A stretch of DNA of 64,000 nt, taken from RHKX01 sp963839535 (GTDB taxonomy: Bacteria > Actinomycetota > Thermoleophilia > Solirubrobacterales > 70-9). Under the pieces are notes generated by a model. The model ran no database searches, was not told where the DNA came from, and worked only from the letters and a program-made list of their open reading frames with translations. The stretch spans positions 278,267-342,266 of the forward strand of contig CAWIVF010000013.1 of NCBI GenBank assembly GCA_963839535.1. The letters run 5' to 3'. Shown piece after piece: positions 48,575 through 59,359 of the stretch. Position numbers and translations under genes: made by a program. The first letter of the stretch is position 1, and every line of letters starts with the position of its first letter.

Positions 48575-50203
48575 TCACAGGACGCCTTCGCCCAGCAGCT
48601 GCGCCAGCAGCCGCACCGGCATCGCCGGCTCGGCCGGCGACCGCGGCTCGTCCGAGCGGGCGCCGCCCTGGCGCGACAGCCAGCCGAGGCGATCGCCCTG
48701 CTGCTGCACCTTGTAGCTGGCCAGCTCCTGGCGGACGCGCAGGAACTTGGCGGCCAACCGCGCCAGCGTGGCGCTGCGGATGACGATGCCGGCTTCGGTG
48801 TTGATCCGGGCCGAGCGCGGGTCCATGTTCATCGAGCCGACGAAGGTGCGCTCCTCGTCGACGACCGTCAGCTTGGTGTGCAGGCGGCCCAGCGAGCTGC
48901 TGCCGCGGCCCGAGCTGCCGATCGACGCGTGCGGCTCGTCGCCGGTGGCTTCGGCCGTGGCCATCAGCTCGTGCAGGTCGACGCCGGCCTTCAGCAGGGC
49001 CGGGCGATGGCTGGCGTAGCCGTAGTGCACCAGCGGCTCGTCGGTGGTGGCCAGCGAGTTGGTCAGCACCGAGACGCCGACGTCGCGGGCCCGCAGGCCG
49101 GCCAGGGTCGCGTCGGGCCTCGGCGCCGGGAACGAAGTAGGGCGAGGCGATCAGCACCTCGGAGCGGGCCGAAGCCAGCAGGGCGACGTGCGCGTCGGCG
49201 ACCGTCGGGGCCGGCGATGTCGCCGGCGGCCTTCTGCGGCGGCGTCGGCGATCACGTCGGCGCTGGCAGGCTCCAGCGTCGACCCGGCCGGCGGCCAGCT
49301 GCGCCTCGACCGACTCGGCGCCCAGGGGCGAGACGGTGGCGGCCGCACGCCGGCGGCGTCGACCTGGCGGGCGAAGGCCTCGCGGGAGGCGGCGCCGGTC
49401 AGGCTGCCGATCGGGTACACGACGTCGGAGTTCCAGAAGCCGTCGAACACCGCGGCCAGCTCGGCGACCACCGGGCCGCTCGACAGCAGGTCCATGTCGA
49501 TGAAGTTGGCGTCGCCGCTGCGATCGAAGTACTCGTCGGCGATGTTGCGGCCGCCGGTGACGGCGAAGCTGCCGTCGGCGATGAACAGCTTGTTGTGCAT
49601 CCGGTGGTTGATGCGCGAGAACTGGTGCAGCGAGAGCACGATGCGCTGCGCGAAGCCGCCGGCGCGCACCGGCAGCGGGTTGAACAGGCGGACCTCGACG
49701 TTGTCGTGCGCGGCCAGGCCGGCGAACAGCGCGTCCTGGCCGGTGGCGTACAGGTCGTCGACCAGGATGCGGACGCGCACGCCGCGGGCGGCGGCGGCCT
49801 GCAGCTCGCGCAGGAACTCGCGGCCGGTGGCGTCGTTGGCGATCACGTAGTACTGGACGTCGAGGGTCTTCTCGGCGCGGCGGATCAGGGCGACGCGGGC
49901 GTCGAACGCCTCGGCGCCGTCGGCCAGCAGGCGAAAGCCGGAGACTTCCGGGCCCGCCGCGGCCGCCGCCGAGGCGGCGGCGATCTTCGCCAGGCGGGTG
50001 TCGGCGACGTCGCTGCGGGCGAAGGAGACGGGCCGCTCGACCTGGCTCGGCAGGGCGGCGCAGCCGCCGAGCGCGACCGCGACGGTCAGCAGGACCGCCC
50101 GCCAGGCCAGGCCCAGCGTCGCCGTGCCGCTGATCACCACCGCCGCCCAGGCCAGGGCCCGGCGAGCGGCGGCGAACTGAGAGGGGAGGCGGTAGGGGAA
50201 CAT
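48575..50203 (-). CDS. phospholipase D / cardiolipin synthase-like protein
   Basis: About 540 residues with a lipoprotein-type signal (LLTVAVALGGCAALPSQ). Two HKD catalytic motifs: HRMHNKLFIADGSFAVTGGR (first) and LHTKLTVVDEERTFVGSMNM (second), each HxKxxxxD. ClsC/PLD-type envelope enzyme: transfers phosphatidyl groups to make cardiolipin or hydrolyses phospholipids. GGRNIADEYFD and LLASARSEVLIASPYFVPG also match. Several base changes between 49,120 and 49,380. Upstream on the same strand by 30 bases is the second microprotein, so they form an operon behind a Crp-like site. Confidence 0.85.
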
Positions 50204-50233
50204 GGCGGGAATCTCCGGAAGGGTCGGTTCGGG

Positions 50234-50335
50234 TCAGAACGAGGTCAGGGTCGTCGCCACCAGCATCGAGACGCTGGCGACGGCGAAGGTGACGGTGACC
50301 AGGGCGGTGGCGATGTCGTCGTAGAAGGTGTGCAT
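50234..50335 (-). CDS. membrane microprotein, copy 2 (33 residues)
   Basis: ATG 50335 with GGAG 6 bases upstream. MHTFYDDIATALVTVTFAVA then SVSMLVATTLTSF: polar acidic N-terminus and one membrane helix. Paralogue of the protein at 48332-48445. It is the first gene of an operon with the phospholipase-D-like gene (gap 30 bases). A Crp-like palindrome (50443-50456) lies 107 bases before its start, and a 13-base ACTGACCCCAGGC box 46 bases before it, both also found upstream of copy 1. Confidence 0.6.
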   Translation of the reverse strand: MHTFYDDIATALVTVTFAVASVSMLVATTLTSF

Positions 50336-50442
50336 GAGAGGCTCCGGTGTTGCCGGCCTGGAGGCGAAGGTTCGCTTGGGGCCTGGGGTCAGTCTCGAAA
50401 CAACGGCCGTTCGCGACGAGTGAGCAAGAGCGCCGGTGGCGA

Positions 50443-50456
50443 GTGACTTGCGTCAC
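50443..50456. promoter_or_regulatory. Crp-like operator between the regulator gene and microprotein copy 2
   Basis: GTGACTTGCGTCAC: GTGA-N6-TCAC, matching the site at 48557-48570. It lies between the divergent regulator (GTG at 50521, 64 bases away) and the microprotein/phospholipase operon, so it could control both. Binding is inferred. Confidence 0.62.
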
Positions 50457-50520
50457 TCCGTCGGTTCGCGACCGATAATTCGCATCTGGAATACGGCCCC
50501 AGGCCGGAAGTGCGGACGCT

Positions 50521-51147
50521 GTGCACGAAGATCGCCTGCCGACCCCCCTGATAGAGGCACTCGCCGCGCACGGGAACACCCGGCCGTTTCGCCCCAACAC
50601 CATCCTCATCACCGAGGGCGACGCGGGCGATTCGCTCTACATCGTCCTGACCGGGCGGCTGCGCGCCTACGCCAGCTCGGAGGACGGCCGCGACGTCGTC
50701 CTCGGCGAGCACGGGCCCGGGGAGTACGTCGGCGAGCTGTCGCTCGACGGCCTGCCGCGCTCGGCCTCGGTCAAGACGGTCGAGGCCTCGACCTGCTGCG
50801 TCGTCTCCGGCGCCGAGCTGCGCGGCTTCCTCGCCGACCATCCCGACTTCGCGCTGCACCTCTCGCAGAAGCTCACCCGGATGGTGCGGCGCCTGACCGA
50901 GCAGGTGAAGAGCCTGGCCCTGCAGGACGTCTACGGCCGGATGGTCCGGGTGCTGATGGAGCTCTCCGACCCGGTCGGCAGCGAGCGGCTGGTGCGCGAG
51001 AAGCTGACCCAGCAGGACATCGCCGACCGGGTCGGCTCGTCGCGGGAGATGGTCAACCGGGTGATGAAGGACCTGACCGCCGGCGGCTACGTCGTCGTGC
51101 GCGACGGCCACTACGTCATCCAGCGCAAGCTCCCGGCGGCCCGCTAG
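50521..51147 (+). CDS. Crp/Fnr-family transcriptional regulator
   Basis: 208 residues, intact, GTG start. Cyclic-nucleotide-binding-type beta roll (NTILITEGDAGDSLYIVLTG, LGEHGPGEYVGELSLDGLPR), dimerisation helix (LSQKLTRMVRRLTEQVKSLA) and winged HTH (KLTQQDIADRVGSSREMVNR, VMKDLTAGGYVVV). The recognition helix SSREMVNR keeps the Arg, Glu and Arg that read GTGA in CRP. The beta roll has GEL-S-L-D-G-L-P-R-S-A-S, close to the phosphate-binding cassette (GELALLxxxPRxA), so cAMP or another cyclic nucleotide is possible. No Fe-S Cys. Confidence 0.9.
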   Translation: MHEDRLPTPLIEALAAHGNTRPFRPNTILITEGDAGDSLYIVLTGRLRAYASSEDGRDVVLGEHGPGEYVGELSLDGLPRSASVKTVEASTCCVVSGAELRGFLADHPDFALHLSQKLTRMVRRLTEQVKSLALQDVYGRMVRVLMELSDPVGSERLVREKLTQQDIADRVGSSREMVNRVMKDLTAGGYVVVRDGHYVIQRKLPAAR

Positions 51148-51298
51148 GCCGCGGCGCGCCGGGGCGAGCGAGCCCGGGGAATCCCTCCCCGGAATTACCC
51201 GCGATTCGGCGCCTCGGGCCGCGCCTGCAGCGCCGACCTTGCCTAGACTCGGCGTCCCGTTCGCTGAAGCGCGTTCAATGCGCTGAACGGCTGCGACC

Positions 51299-52164
51299 AT
51301 GCATCCCCGATCCGACTCCTTCGACCCCCTGCGCACCCTGCCGACGCCCGGCAAGGGGCCGTCGACGCCGCTCGTGCCGGCGGTGTCGCGGGCGCTCGCG
51401 CTGCTCGAGCGCCTCGCCGGGGCGCGCGAGCCGATGACGCCTGGCCCGGCTGGCGCGGCGACCTGGCGCTGCCGAAGAGCAGCGTCCACGGCCTGTGCAA
51501 CACGCTGGTGTCGTTCGGCTACCTGCGCCGCCAGTCCGACGGCGCGTTCCTGATCGGGCCGCGCGTGATGGGCCTGGCCGAGGCGTTCGTCTCCGGCACC
51601 GACGTCGCCCAGGAGTTCGACGCGCTGTGGGCCGACGGCGGCGGCGCGCCCGAGGAGACGGTCGTCCTGTCGGTCCTGTCCGGCACCGACGCGCTCTACG
51701 TCGGCGTGCAGCAACGAGCGCCGGCCGCTCGGCCTGGCGTTCAACGTCGGCATGCGGCTGCCGGCCTATCTCTCCGGCAGCGGCAAGGCGATGCTCGCCT
51801 GGCTGCCGACCGACGAGGTGCGCCGCCGCTTCGCCGACCGGCCTGGGCACGCGCCTGCACCGCGCAAGGGCCCGCGCGACGTCGACGCGCTGCTCAAGGA
51901 GCTGGCGCTGGCGCGCCGGCGCGGCTACAGCGTCGACGACGAAGGCGTGCGCGAAGGCGTGTACTCGTTCGGCGCGCCGGTGTTCGACGCCTCCGGCGAG
52001 GCCGTCGCCGGCGTCGTCGGTCTGCATCAACAAGGCGCAGCTCGGCAGCGACGCGCGGCAGCCGCCATCGCGACGCGGCGCTGCGCCGTCGCCGCCGAGC
52101 TGTCGCGGCGGATCGGCGGCGACGCCGCGGCCGCGCGCGGCGGCTCGAGGAAGCGGCGGCATGA
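51299..52164 (+). CDS. IclR-family transcriptional regulator
   Basis: About 288 residues. Winged helix (VPAVSRALALLERLAGAREP, LPKSSVHGLCNTLVSFGYLR) and the IclR effector domain (ETVVLSVLSGTDALYVGVQ, GLAFNVGMRLPAYLSGSGKA, MLAWLPTDEVRRRFADR, GYSVDDEGVREGVYSFGAPV). Four or so base changes. Its TGA overlaps the ATG of livG, so it heads the branched-chain-type ABC operon and probably regulates it in response to the transported compound or a CoA/acid derivative. Confidence 0.85.
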
Positions 52165-52963
52165 CGCGACCGCAGCCGCCGGCGGCGACCATCATCCTCG
52201 AGACGCGCGAGCCTGACCAAGGAGTTCAAGGGCTTCGTCGCCGTCAACAAGGTCGACCTGCAAGGTGCGCCGCGGCCACATCCATGCGCTGATCGGCCCC
52301 AACGGCGCCGGCAAGACCACCTGCTTCAACCTGCTGACCAAGTTCCTGCCGCCGACCTCGGGCACGATCCTCTTCAACGGCGTCGACATCACGCACGAGA
52401 AGCCGGCGCAGATCGCGCGCCGCGGCATCGTCCGCTCGTTCCAGATCTCGGCCGTGTTCCCGCACCTGACCGTGCTGGAGAACGTGCGCGTCGCGCTGCA
52501 GCGCAAGCTCGGCACCTCGTTCCATTTCTGGAAGCCGCGAGCGCTCGCTGCACGACCTCGACGACGCGCGCGCATGGAGCTGCTGGCCGCGGTCGACCTG
52601 CAGGACTTCGCCGACGAGCTGACCGTCGAACCTGCCCTACGGCCGCAAGCGCGCGCTCGAGATCGCGACCACGCTGGCGCATGGAGCCCGAGCTGATGCT
52701 GCTGGACGAGCCGACGCAGGGCATGGGCCACGAGGACGTCGACCGCGTCACGCGAGCTGATCAAGAAGGTGTCGGCCGGCCGCACCATCCTGATGGTCGA
52801 GCACAACATGAGCGTGGTGGCGCGCATCGCCGACACGCATCACCGTGCTGCAGCGCGGCGCCGATGCTCGCCGAAGGCCCGTACGCCGAGGTGTCGAAGA
52901 ACCCGCCGGTGATCGAGGCCTACATGGGCACGCGCCGACGCCGAGCTGCAGGGAGCGCACTGA
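52161..52963 (+). CDS. livG: branched-chain-type ABC transporter ATP-binding protein LivG
   Basis: About 266 residues. Walker A IGPNGAGKTTCFNLLT, the LivG-type Q-loop region VRSFQISAVFPHLTVLENVR, signature-like LPYGRKRALEIATTLA, Walker B LMLLDEPTQGMGHEDV and switch His in MVEHNMSVVARIAD. Seven or so single-base insertions. Overlaps iclR-type regulator and livF by ATGA. With LivF it drives uptake by LivHM. Confidence 0.9.
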
Positions 52964-53675
52964 TGGCCGACGGCGCTTCCTCGAAGTCGAAGGACCTGCA
53001 CGCCTGGTACGGCGAGTCGCACGTGCTGCACGGCGTCGACCTCACGTGAACGAAGGCGAGGTCGTGACGCTGCTGGGCCGCAACGGCGCCGGCCGCACCA
53101 CCACCATGCGCGCCATCATGGGCCTGACCGGCGCGCGCAAGGGCTCGATCAGGATCAACGGCGCAGGAAGCGATCGAGCATGCCGCCGCACCGGATCGCG
53201 CGCCTGGGCGTCGGCTACTGCCCGGAAGAGCGCGGCATCTTCGCCAGCCTGTCGGCCGAGGAGAACCTGATGCTGCCGCCCGCGCTCGCCGCGGGCGGCA
53301 TGAGCGTCGACCGAGATCTACGCGATGTTCCCCAACCTGAAGGAGCGCGCCAACAGCCCGGGCACGCGCCTGTCGGGCGGCGAGCAGCAGATGCTGGCGG
53401 TGGCGCGCATCCTGCGCACCGGCGCGCGGCTGCTGCTGCTCGACGAGATCTCCGAAGGCCTGGCGCCGGTCATCGTGCAGAAGCTCGGCCGAGATGATCC
53501 GCACGCTCAAGGCCAAGGGCTACACCATCGTGCATGGTCGAGCAGAACTTCCGCTTCGCCGCGCCGCTGGCCGACCGCTTCTACGTGATGGAGCACGGCC
53601 AGATCGTCAAGCAGTTCGCGCAGCGCGAACTGCCGCGACAACATGGCGATGCTGCAGGAATACCTCGGCGTCTGA
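52963..53675 (+). CDS. livF: branched-chain-type ABC transporter ATP-binding protein LivF
   Basis: About 235 residues. FLEVKDLHAWYGESHVLHGV, Walker A LLGRNGAGRTTTMRAI (the usual Lys is Arg, so GAGR), LGVGYCPEERGIFASLS, signature LSGGEQQMLAVARIL, Walker B LLLLDEISEGLAPVIV and VEQNFRFAAPLADRFYV. The Arg-for-Lys change in the P-loop recurs in my recollection of LivF proteins from this group, so it need not inactivate. Many base insertions. Start overlaps livG stop. Confidence 0.9.
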
Positions 53676-53718
53676 GCCACGCTTTACCCATCACGCTTTC
53701 ATCCACAGGAGACACTCC

Positions 53719-54949
53719 ATGAAACTCAAGAAGCTCTCGCCGCAGCGCACTGGCCGTCGCCGCCCTGCTCGGCACCGCCAGCGCTCCGCGCAGGCCCAGA
53801 TCTCCGGCGACGTGATCAGGATCGGCTTCATCACCGACATGTCCGGCCTCTACGCCGACATCGACGGCCCGGCCGGCGCCGAAGCGATCAAGATGGCCGT
53901 CGCCGACTTCGGCGGCAAGGTCGCCGGCAAGAAGATCGAGGTGCTCGTCGGCCGACCACCAGAACAAGGCCGACGTCGCCGCCACCAAGGCGCGCGAGTG
54001 GTTCGACAAGCAGGGCCTGGACATGCTGATCGGCGGCACCAACTCCGGCACCACCCTGGCCATGGCCAAGGTGGCGCCGGAGAAGAAGAAGCCCCTTCAT
54101 CGTCGATCGGCGCCGGCACCGTCCGCCTGACCAACGAGCAGTGCTCGCCCTACACCGTGCACTACGCCTACGACACCGTGGCGCTGGCCAAGGGCACCGG
54201 CAACGCGGTGGTCAAGGCCGGCGGCAAGAGCTGGTACTTCCTGACCGCCGACTACGCCTTCGGCCACTCGCTGCGAAGCCGACACCACCACGGTGGTCAA
54301 GGCCAACGGCGGCACGGTGTCGGCGCGGTGCGCGCATCCGCTGAACGCCTAGCGACTTCTCGTCCTTCCTGCTGCAGGCGCAGGCGTCCAAGGCGCAGAT
54401 CCTGGGCCTGGCCAACGCCGGCGGCGACACCATCAACGCGATCAAGGCGGCCAACGAGTTCGGCATCACCAAGACGATGAAGCTCGCCGGCCTGCTGGTG
54501 TTCATCAACGACGTCCACTCGCTCGGCCTGAAGACCACCGCAGGGCATGTACCTGACCGACAGCTGGTACTGGAACCAGGACGCCGAGACGCGCGCCTGG
54601 AGCCGCAAGCGCTTCTTCGACAAGTATCAAGCGCATGCCGTCCAGTCGCTGCAGGCCGCCGACTACTCGGCCGCGCTGAACTACCTGAACGCCGTCAAGG
54701 CGGCCGGCACCGACGACGCCGACAAGGTGATGGCGCAGATGAAGAAGACCAAGATCAACGACTTCTTCACCAAGGGCGGCAACATCCGCGCCGACGGCCG
54801 CATGATCCACGACATGTACCTGATCCAGGTCAAGACGCCGGACGAGTCGACCGAGCCGTGGGACTACTACAAGCGTGGTCGCAGACGTTCACGGGCGACC
54901 AGGCCTGCACCACCAAGGCCGAGTCGCAAGTGCGCCGCTCTGGAAGTAA
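53719..54949 (+). CDS. livK: branched-chain-type ABC transporter substrate-binding protein
   Basis: About 400 residues. Signal peptide (ALAVAALLGTASASAQAQ), then a type I periplasmic-binding fold: IRIGFITDMSGLYADIDGPA, EVLVG...DHQNKADVAAT, LIGGTNSGTTLAMAKVAPEK, RLTNEQCSPYTVHYAYDTVA, SWYFLTADYAFGHSL, NAGGDTINAIKAANEFGI, MYLTDSWYWNQDAETRAWSR and IHDMYLIQVKTPDEST. This subgroup binds carboxylates, urea or amino acids; the ligand cannot be named. Ten or so base insertions. Hairpin terminator after the gene suggests it is expressed above livHM. Confidence 0.88.
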
Positions 54950-54969
54950 GCGAGCTGCAACGTGAAGGC

Positions 54970-54994
54970 GCCGGCCTCGCGAGGCCGGCTTCTT
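54970..54994 (+). terminator. attenuator-like hairpin between livK and livH
   Basis: GCCGGCCTCG/CGAGGCCGGC is a perfect palindrome (54970-54989) followed by TTCTT. It could partly stop transcription after the abundant binding-protein mRNA, leaving less for the membrane subunits. Confidence 0.6.
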
Positions 54995-55007
54995 GCCTGA
55001 GTGACCC

Positions 55008-55895
55008 ATGGAAATCTTCGGCATCCCGCTCCAGGCCTTCCTCGGCCAGCTGCATGCTGGGCCTGGTCAACGGCGCGTTCTACGCGATGCTCAGCCTGGG
55101 CCTGGCCGTGATCTTCGGCCTGCTCGGACATCGTCAACTTCGCGCACGGCGCGCTGTACATGATGGGCGCCTTCGCCGCCTGGATCATGCTGGACAAGTT
55201 CGGCGTCAACTACTGGTTCGCGCTGATCCTGGCGCCGCTCGTCGTCGGCGTGCTCGGCGTGGTCATCGAGCGCACTTTGCTCAAGCGCCTGTACGGGCTC
55301 GATCCGCTGTACGGGCTGCTGCTGACTTTCGGCCTGGCGCTGATCCTCGAAGGCGTGTTCCGCGAGCTAGTACGGCGTCTCCGGCCAGTCGTATCCGGTG
55401 CCCGAGCTGCTGTCCGGCGCCACCAACCTCGGCTTCATGGTCCTGCCGAACTACCGCGCCTGGGTGGTGCTGGCCTCGCTGCGTGGTCTGCCTGGGCACC
55501 TGGTTCCTGATCGAACGCACCCGCCTGGGCGCCTACCTGCGCGCCGGCACCGAGAACCCAAGCTGGTGCAGGCCTTCGGCGTCAACGTGCCGCTGATGGT
55601 GATGCTGACCTACGGCGCCGGCGCGGCGCTGGCGGCGCTGGCCGGCGTGCTGGCCGCGCCCGTCATCCAGGTGACGCCGCTGATGGGCTCCAACCTGATC
55701 ATCGTGGTGTTCGCCGTGGTCGTGATCGGCGGCATGGGCTCCATCCTCGGCTCGGTCGTCACCGGCCTGGGGCTCGGCGTCATCGAAGGCCTGACCCGCG
55801 TGTTCTACCCCGAGGCTTCCAGCATCGTGGTCTTCGTGATCATGGCGATCGTGCTGATGCTGCGGCCCGCCGGCCTGTTCGGCAAGGAGGCCTGA
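55008..55895 (+). CDS. livH: branched-chain-type ABC transporter permease LivH
   Basis: About 292 residues, all hydrophobic helices: MLGLVNGAFYAMLSLGLAVI, IVNFAHGALYMMGAFAAWIM, IERTLLKRLYGLDPLYGLLL, TFGLALILEGVFRE, MVMLTYGAGAALAALAGVLA, IVVFAVVVIGGMGSILGSVV, GLGLGVIEGLTRVFYPEAS. The GALYMMGA and GGMGSILG motifs are typical of LivH. Six base insertions. Its stop overlaps the livM start (TGATG). Confidence 0.9.
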
Positions 55896-56902
55896 TGAGC
55901 GCGAGCCGCCATGACAAACTCCAGCGCACTGATCCGCGCTCGACCTACCTCGCCGCTCCTGGCGCTGCTGCTCGTCGCTCCGCTGCATCGGCCTGTATCC
56001 GGTGTTCGTGATGAAGCTGCTGTGCTTCGCGCTGTTCGCCTGCGCCTTCAACCTGCTGCTCGGCTTCACCGGCCTGCTGTCGTTCGGCCATGCGGCCTTC
56101 TTCGGCAGCGCGGCCTACGTCACCGGCTGGCTGGTCGCAGGCGCAGGGCTGGCCGCCCGAACTCGGCATCCTCGCCGGCGTGGCCGTCGCCGGCGCTGCT
56201 GGGCCTGGTCGTCGGCCTGGTCGCCATCCGCCGCCAGGGCATCTATTTCGCCATGATCACGCTGGCGCTGGCGCAGATGGTGTTCTTCGTCTGCCTGCAG
56301 GCGCCGTTCACCGGCGGCGAGGACGGCCTGCAGGGCGTGCCGCGCGGCAACCTGTTCGGGCTGCTTCCGCTGGCCTCGGACACTGACGCATGTACTACGT
56401 GGTGCTGGCGATCTTCGTCGCCTGCTTCCTGTTCATCTGCGCATCGTGCACTCGCCGTTCGGCCAGGTGCTCAAGATGATCCGCGAGAACGAGCCGCGCG
56501 CCGTCTCGCTGGGCTACGAGGTCGACCGCTACAAGCTGCTGGCCTTCGTGCTCTCGGCCGGCGCTGGCCGGGCTGGCCGGCTCGCTCAAGACCCTGGTGC
56601 TGGGCTTCGCCACGCTGACCGACGTGCACTGGTCGATGTCCGGCGAGGTGATCCTGATGAGCCTGCTGGGCGGCGTCGGCACCTTCTTCGGCCCGGTGCT
56701 CGGCGCCGGCATCGTGATCGCGCTGCAGAACATGCTGGCCGACAAGGTCGGCGCCTGGGTCACCGTGATCATCGGCGTCATCTTCGTCGTCTGCGTGCTG
56801 GCCTTCCGCAAGGGCGTCGTCGGCGAACTGCTCGCCTGGCAGCAGCGCCGCGGGCCGAAGCGTACACCTTCGGATCAACCGGTCTCGAAGGAGAAGACAT
56901 GA
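55895..56902 (+). CDS. livM: branched-chain-type ABC transporter permease LivM
   Basis: About 330 residues: PVFVMKLLCFALFACAFNLL, LGFTGLLSFGHAAFFGSAAY (LivM signature), VGLVAIRRQGIYFAMITLAL, FFVCLQAPFTGGEDGLQGVP, VLKMIRENEPRAVSLGYEVD, TDVHWSMSGEVILMSLLGGV, GTFFGPVLGAGIVIALQNML. Six or more base insertions or losses. Overlaps the next gene by ATGA. Confidence 0.9.
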
Positions 56903-57300
56903 GCAAGCGCATGACGAAGGGGGAGTTCCAGGAGTCGCTGGGCGCCCTCAATCCGGTGGGCCACGCCGTGCTGGCGTTCGCCGACGACAAGGTCGCCGCC
57001 GAGGCGAAGGCGAGCCTGAAGGAGGCCGGCTTCGCCGAAGAGGACATCCTCACCTACACGTCCGGCGAGCTCTTCCCCAACCTCGACGACATGATGCGCA
57101 AGGCCAGCGGCGCCGCCGGCTTCGGCTACGAGATCACGCTGATGCGCCGCTACATGACGCTGGCGGGCGAAGGCTGCGGCTGGCTGGTGGTCTGGGCGCC
57201 GGACGAGAAGCACACGGTCCAGGTGACCGAGGTGGCGAAGCGGTTCAACGCCAAGTCGGCCGTGCACTACGGCCGGCTGCTGCACGAAGACCTGATCTGA
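56899..57300 (+). CDS. hypothetical protein coupled to livM
   Basis: 133 residues, intact, no signal or membrane helix. ALNPVGHAVLAFADDKVAAE, AKASLKEAGFAEEDILTYTS, GELFPNLDDMMRKAS, GYEITLMRRYMTLAGEGCGW, LVVWAPDEKHTVQVTEVAKR, FNAKSAVHYGRLLHEDLI: two alpha/beta halves suggesting a ferredoxin-like or DUF-type fold, comparable to general-stress 17M-like proteins, but I cannot name it. Start overlaps livM stop (ATGA), so it is made with the transporter; a role there is unproven. Confidence 0.65.
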   Translation: MSKRMTKGEFQESLGALNPVGHAVLAFADDKVAAEAKASLKEAGFAEEDILTYTSGELFPNLDDMMRKASGAAGFGYEITLMRRYMTLAGEGCGWLVVWAPDEKHTVQVTEVAKRFNAKSAVHYGRLLHEDLI

Positions 57301-57318
57301 CGCCGGCCCTGCCGGCGC

Positions 57319-58391
<1,073 letters not shown>

Positions 58392-58448
58392 GGCGGCATT
58401 ATCGAGTGCCGGCATCTTCATCGCGGCGGCCGGAGGCGAGCCGAGGCC

Positions 58449-59334
58449 TCAATGGCGATGGGCCGCGGATGCCGCGTCGCCGTCGCCCGCGGCGGCGGCG
58501 CGCACCGGCACCTCCAGCCGCGCGAAACCCGTCCGACCGGCGCGATCGACGAACTCGAGGGTCAACGGCACGGTCTCGCCCGCGACCAGCGGCTTCTTCA
58601 GGTCGGTCAGCATGAGGTGATAGCCGCCGGGCTTGAGCTCGACCGGCTGGCGCGGCGGCAGGTCGATCCCGCCGGCGACGGCGCGCATCCGCATCACGTC
58701 GCCCTCCATCGTCATCTCGTGGATCTCGGCCTGGCCGGCCACCGGCGTCGAGGCGCCGGTCAGGCGCGCGCCGGAAGGCGCGGCCAGCGTCATGAAGGCG
58801 CCGGTGCCGCTCTGCCCCTTGACCGCGAATCGCACCCAGGCGTCGCGCACCTCGACCGCGGCCACGCCGGGCGCGAGCACGTCGAGCCGCGCCGCCGGAA
58901 AGGCCGGCTTGGCGGTGGCCGTAGCGGGCACCTCGGCCCAGTCGGCGCTGCCGACGTCGCAGCTTTGCAGCACCTTGAACCAGAGCGGGCCGGGCTTCGC
59001 GGCGAGCGTGCCGCGGACGACGAACTCGGTTCGCTCGGCTGCGGGCAGGGCGGACGACGCCGAGTCGGCACGCCAGCGAGACGCTGCCGGGCGACGCTGA
59101 CCAGCGTCCAGCCGGCCCGCGGCTCGGCCTTCTGCACGCTGAAGCCCTCGGGGATGCGGACGGTGATGCCGGTGGTGCTGCGCGCCCCGCTGCAGGCATG
59201 GCCGACGCGAAAGCCGCCGCGTAGCTGTCGCCGGCGGTGGCACCGCCGGGCGGCAGCGTGACGTGTGCCGACGCGGCGGCCGAGGCCGCGGCCGCGGCGA
59301 CGAGGGCGAATGATCGAAGGAGGGAAGGGTTCAT
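58449..59334 (-). CDS. YcnI (DUF1775) - PCu(A)C copper-binding fusion
   Basis: About 293 residues. Signal peptide (ALVAAAAASAAASAHVTLPP; YcnI begins with the copper-binding His of AHVT), then RVGHACSGARSTTGITVRIP, EGFSVQKAEPRAGWTL, LWFKVLQSCDVGSADWAEVP, and a C-terminal PCu(A)C domain: VRDAWVRFAVKGQSGTGAFM, AEIHEMTMEGDVMRM and GYHLMLTDLKKPLVAG with the His and Met ligands for Cu(I). A periplasmic copper chaperone; the two are separate genes in many bacteria. Two or three frame breaks at the N-terminal half. Confidence 0.85.
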
Positions 59335-59359
59335 GGCTCGATGCTCCGGAGGTCGGACC

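Noticed and set aside
48557..50446. Forward open frame opposite the phospholipase-D-like gene
   Set aside because: Arg/Gln/Gly-rich shadow; HKD motifs are on the - strand.
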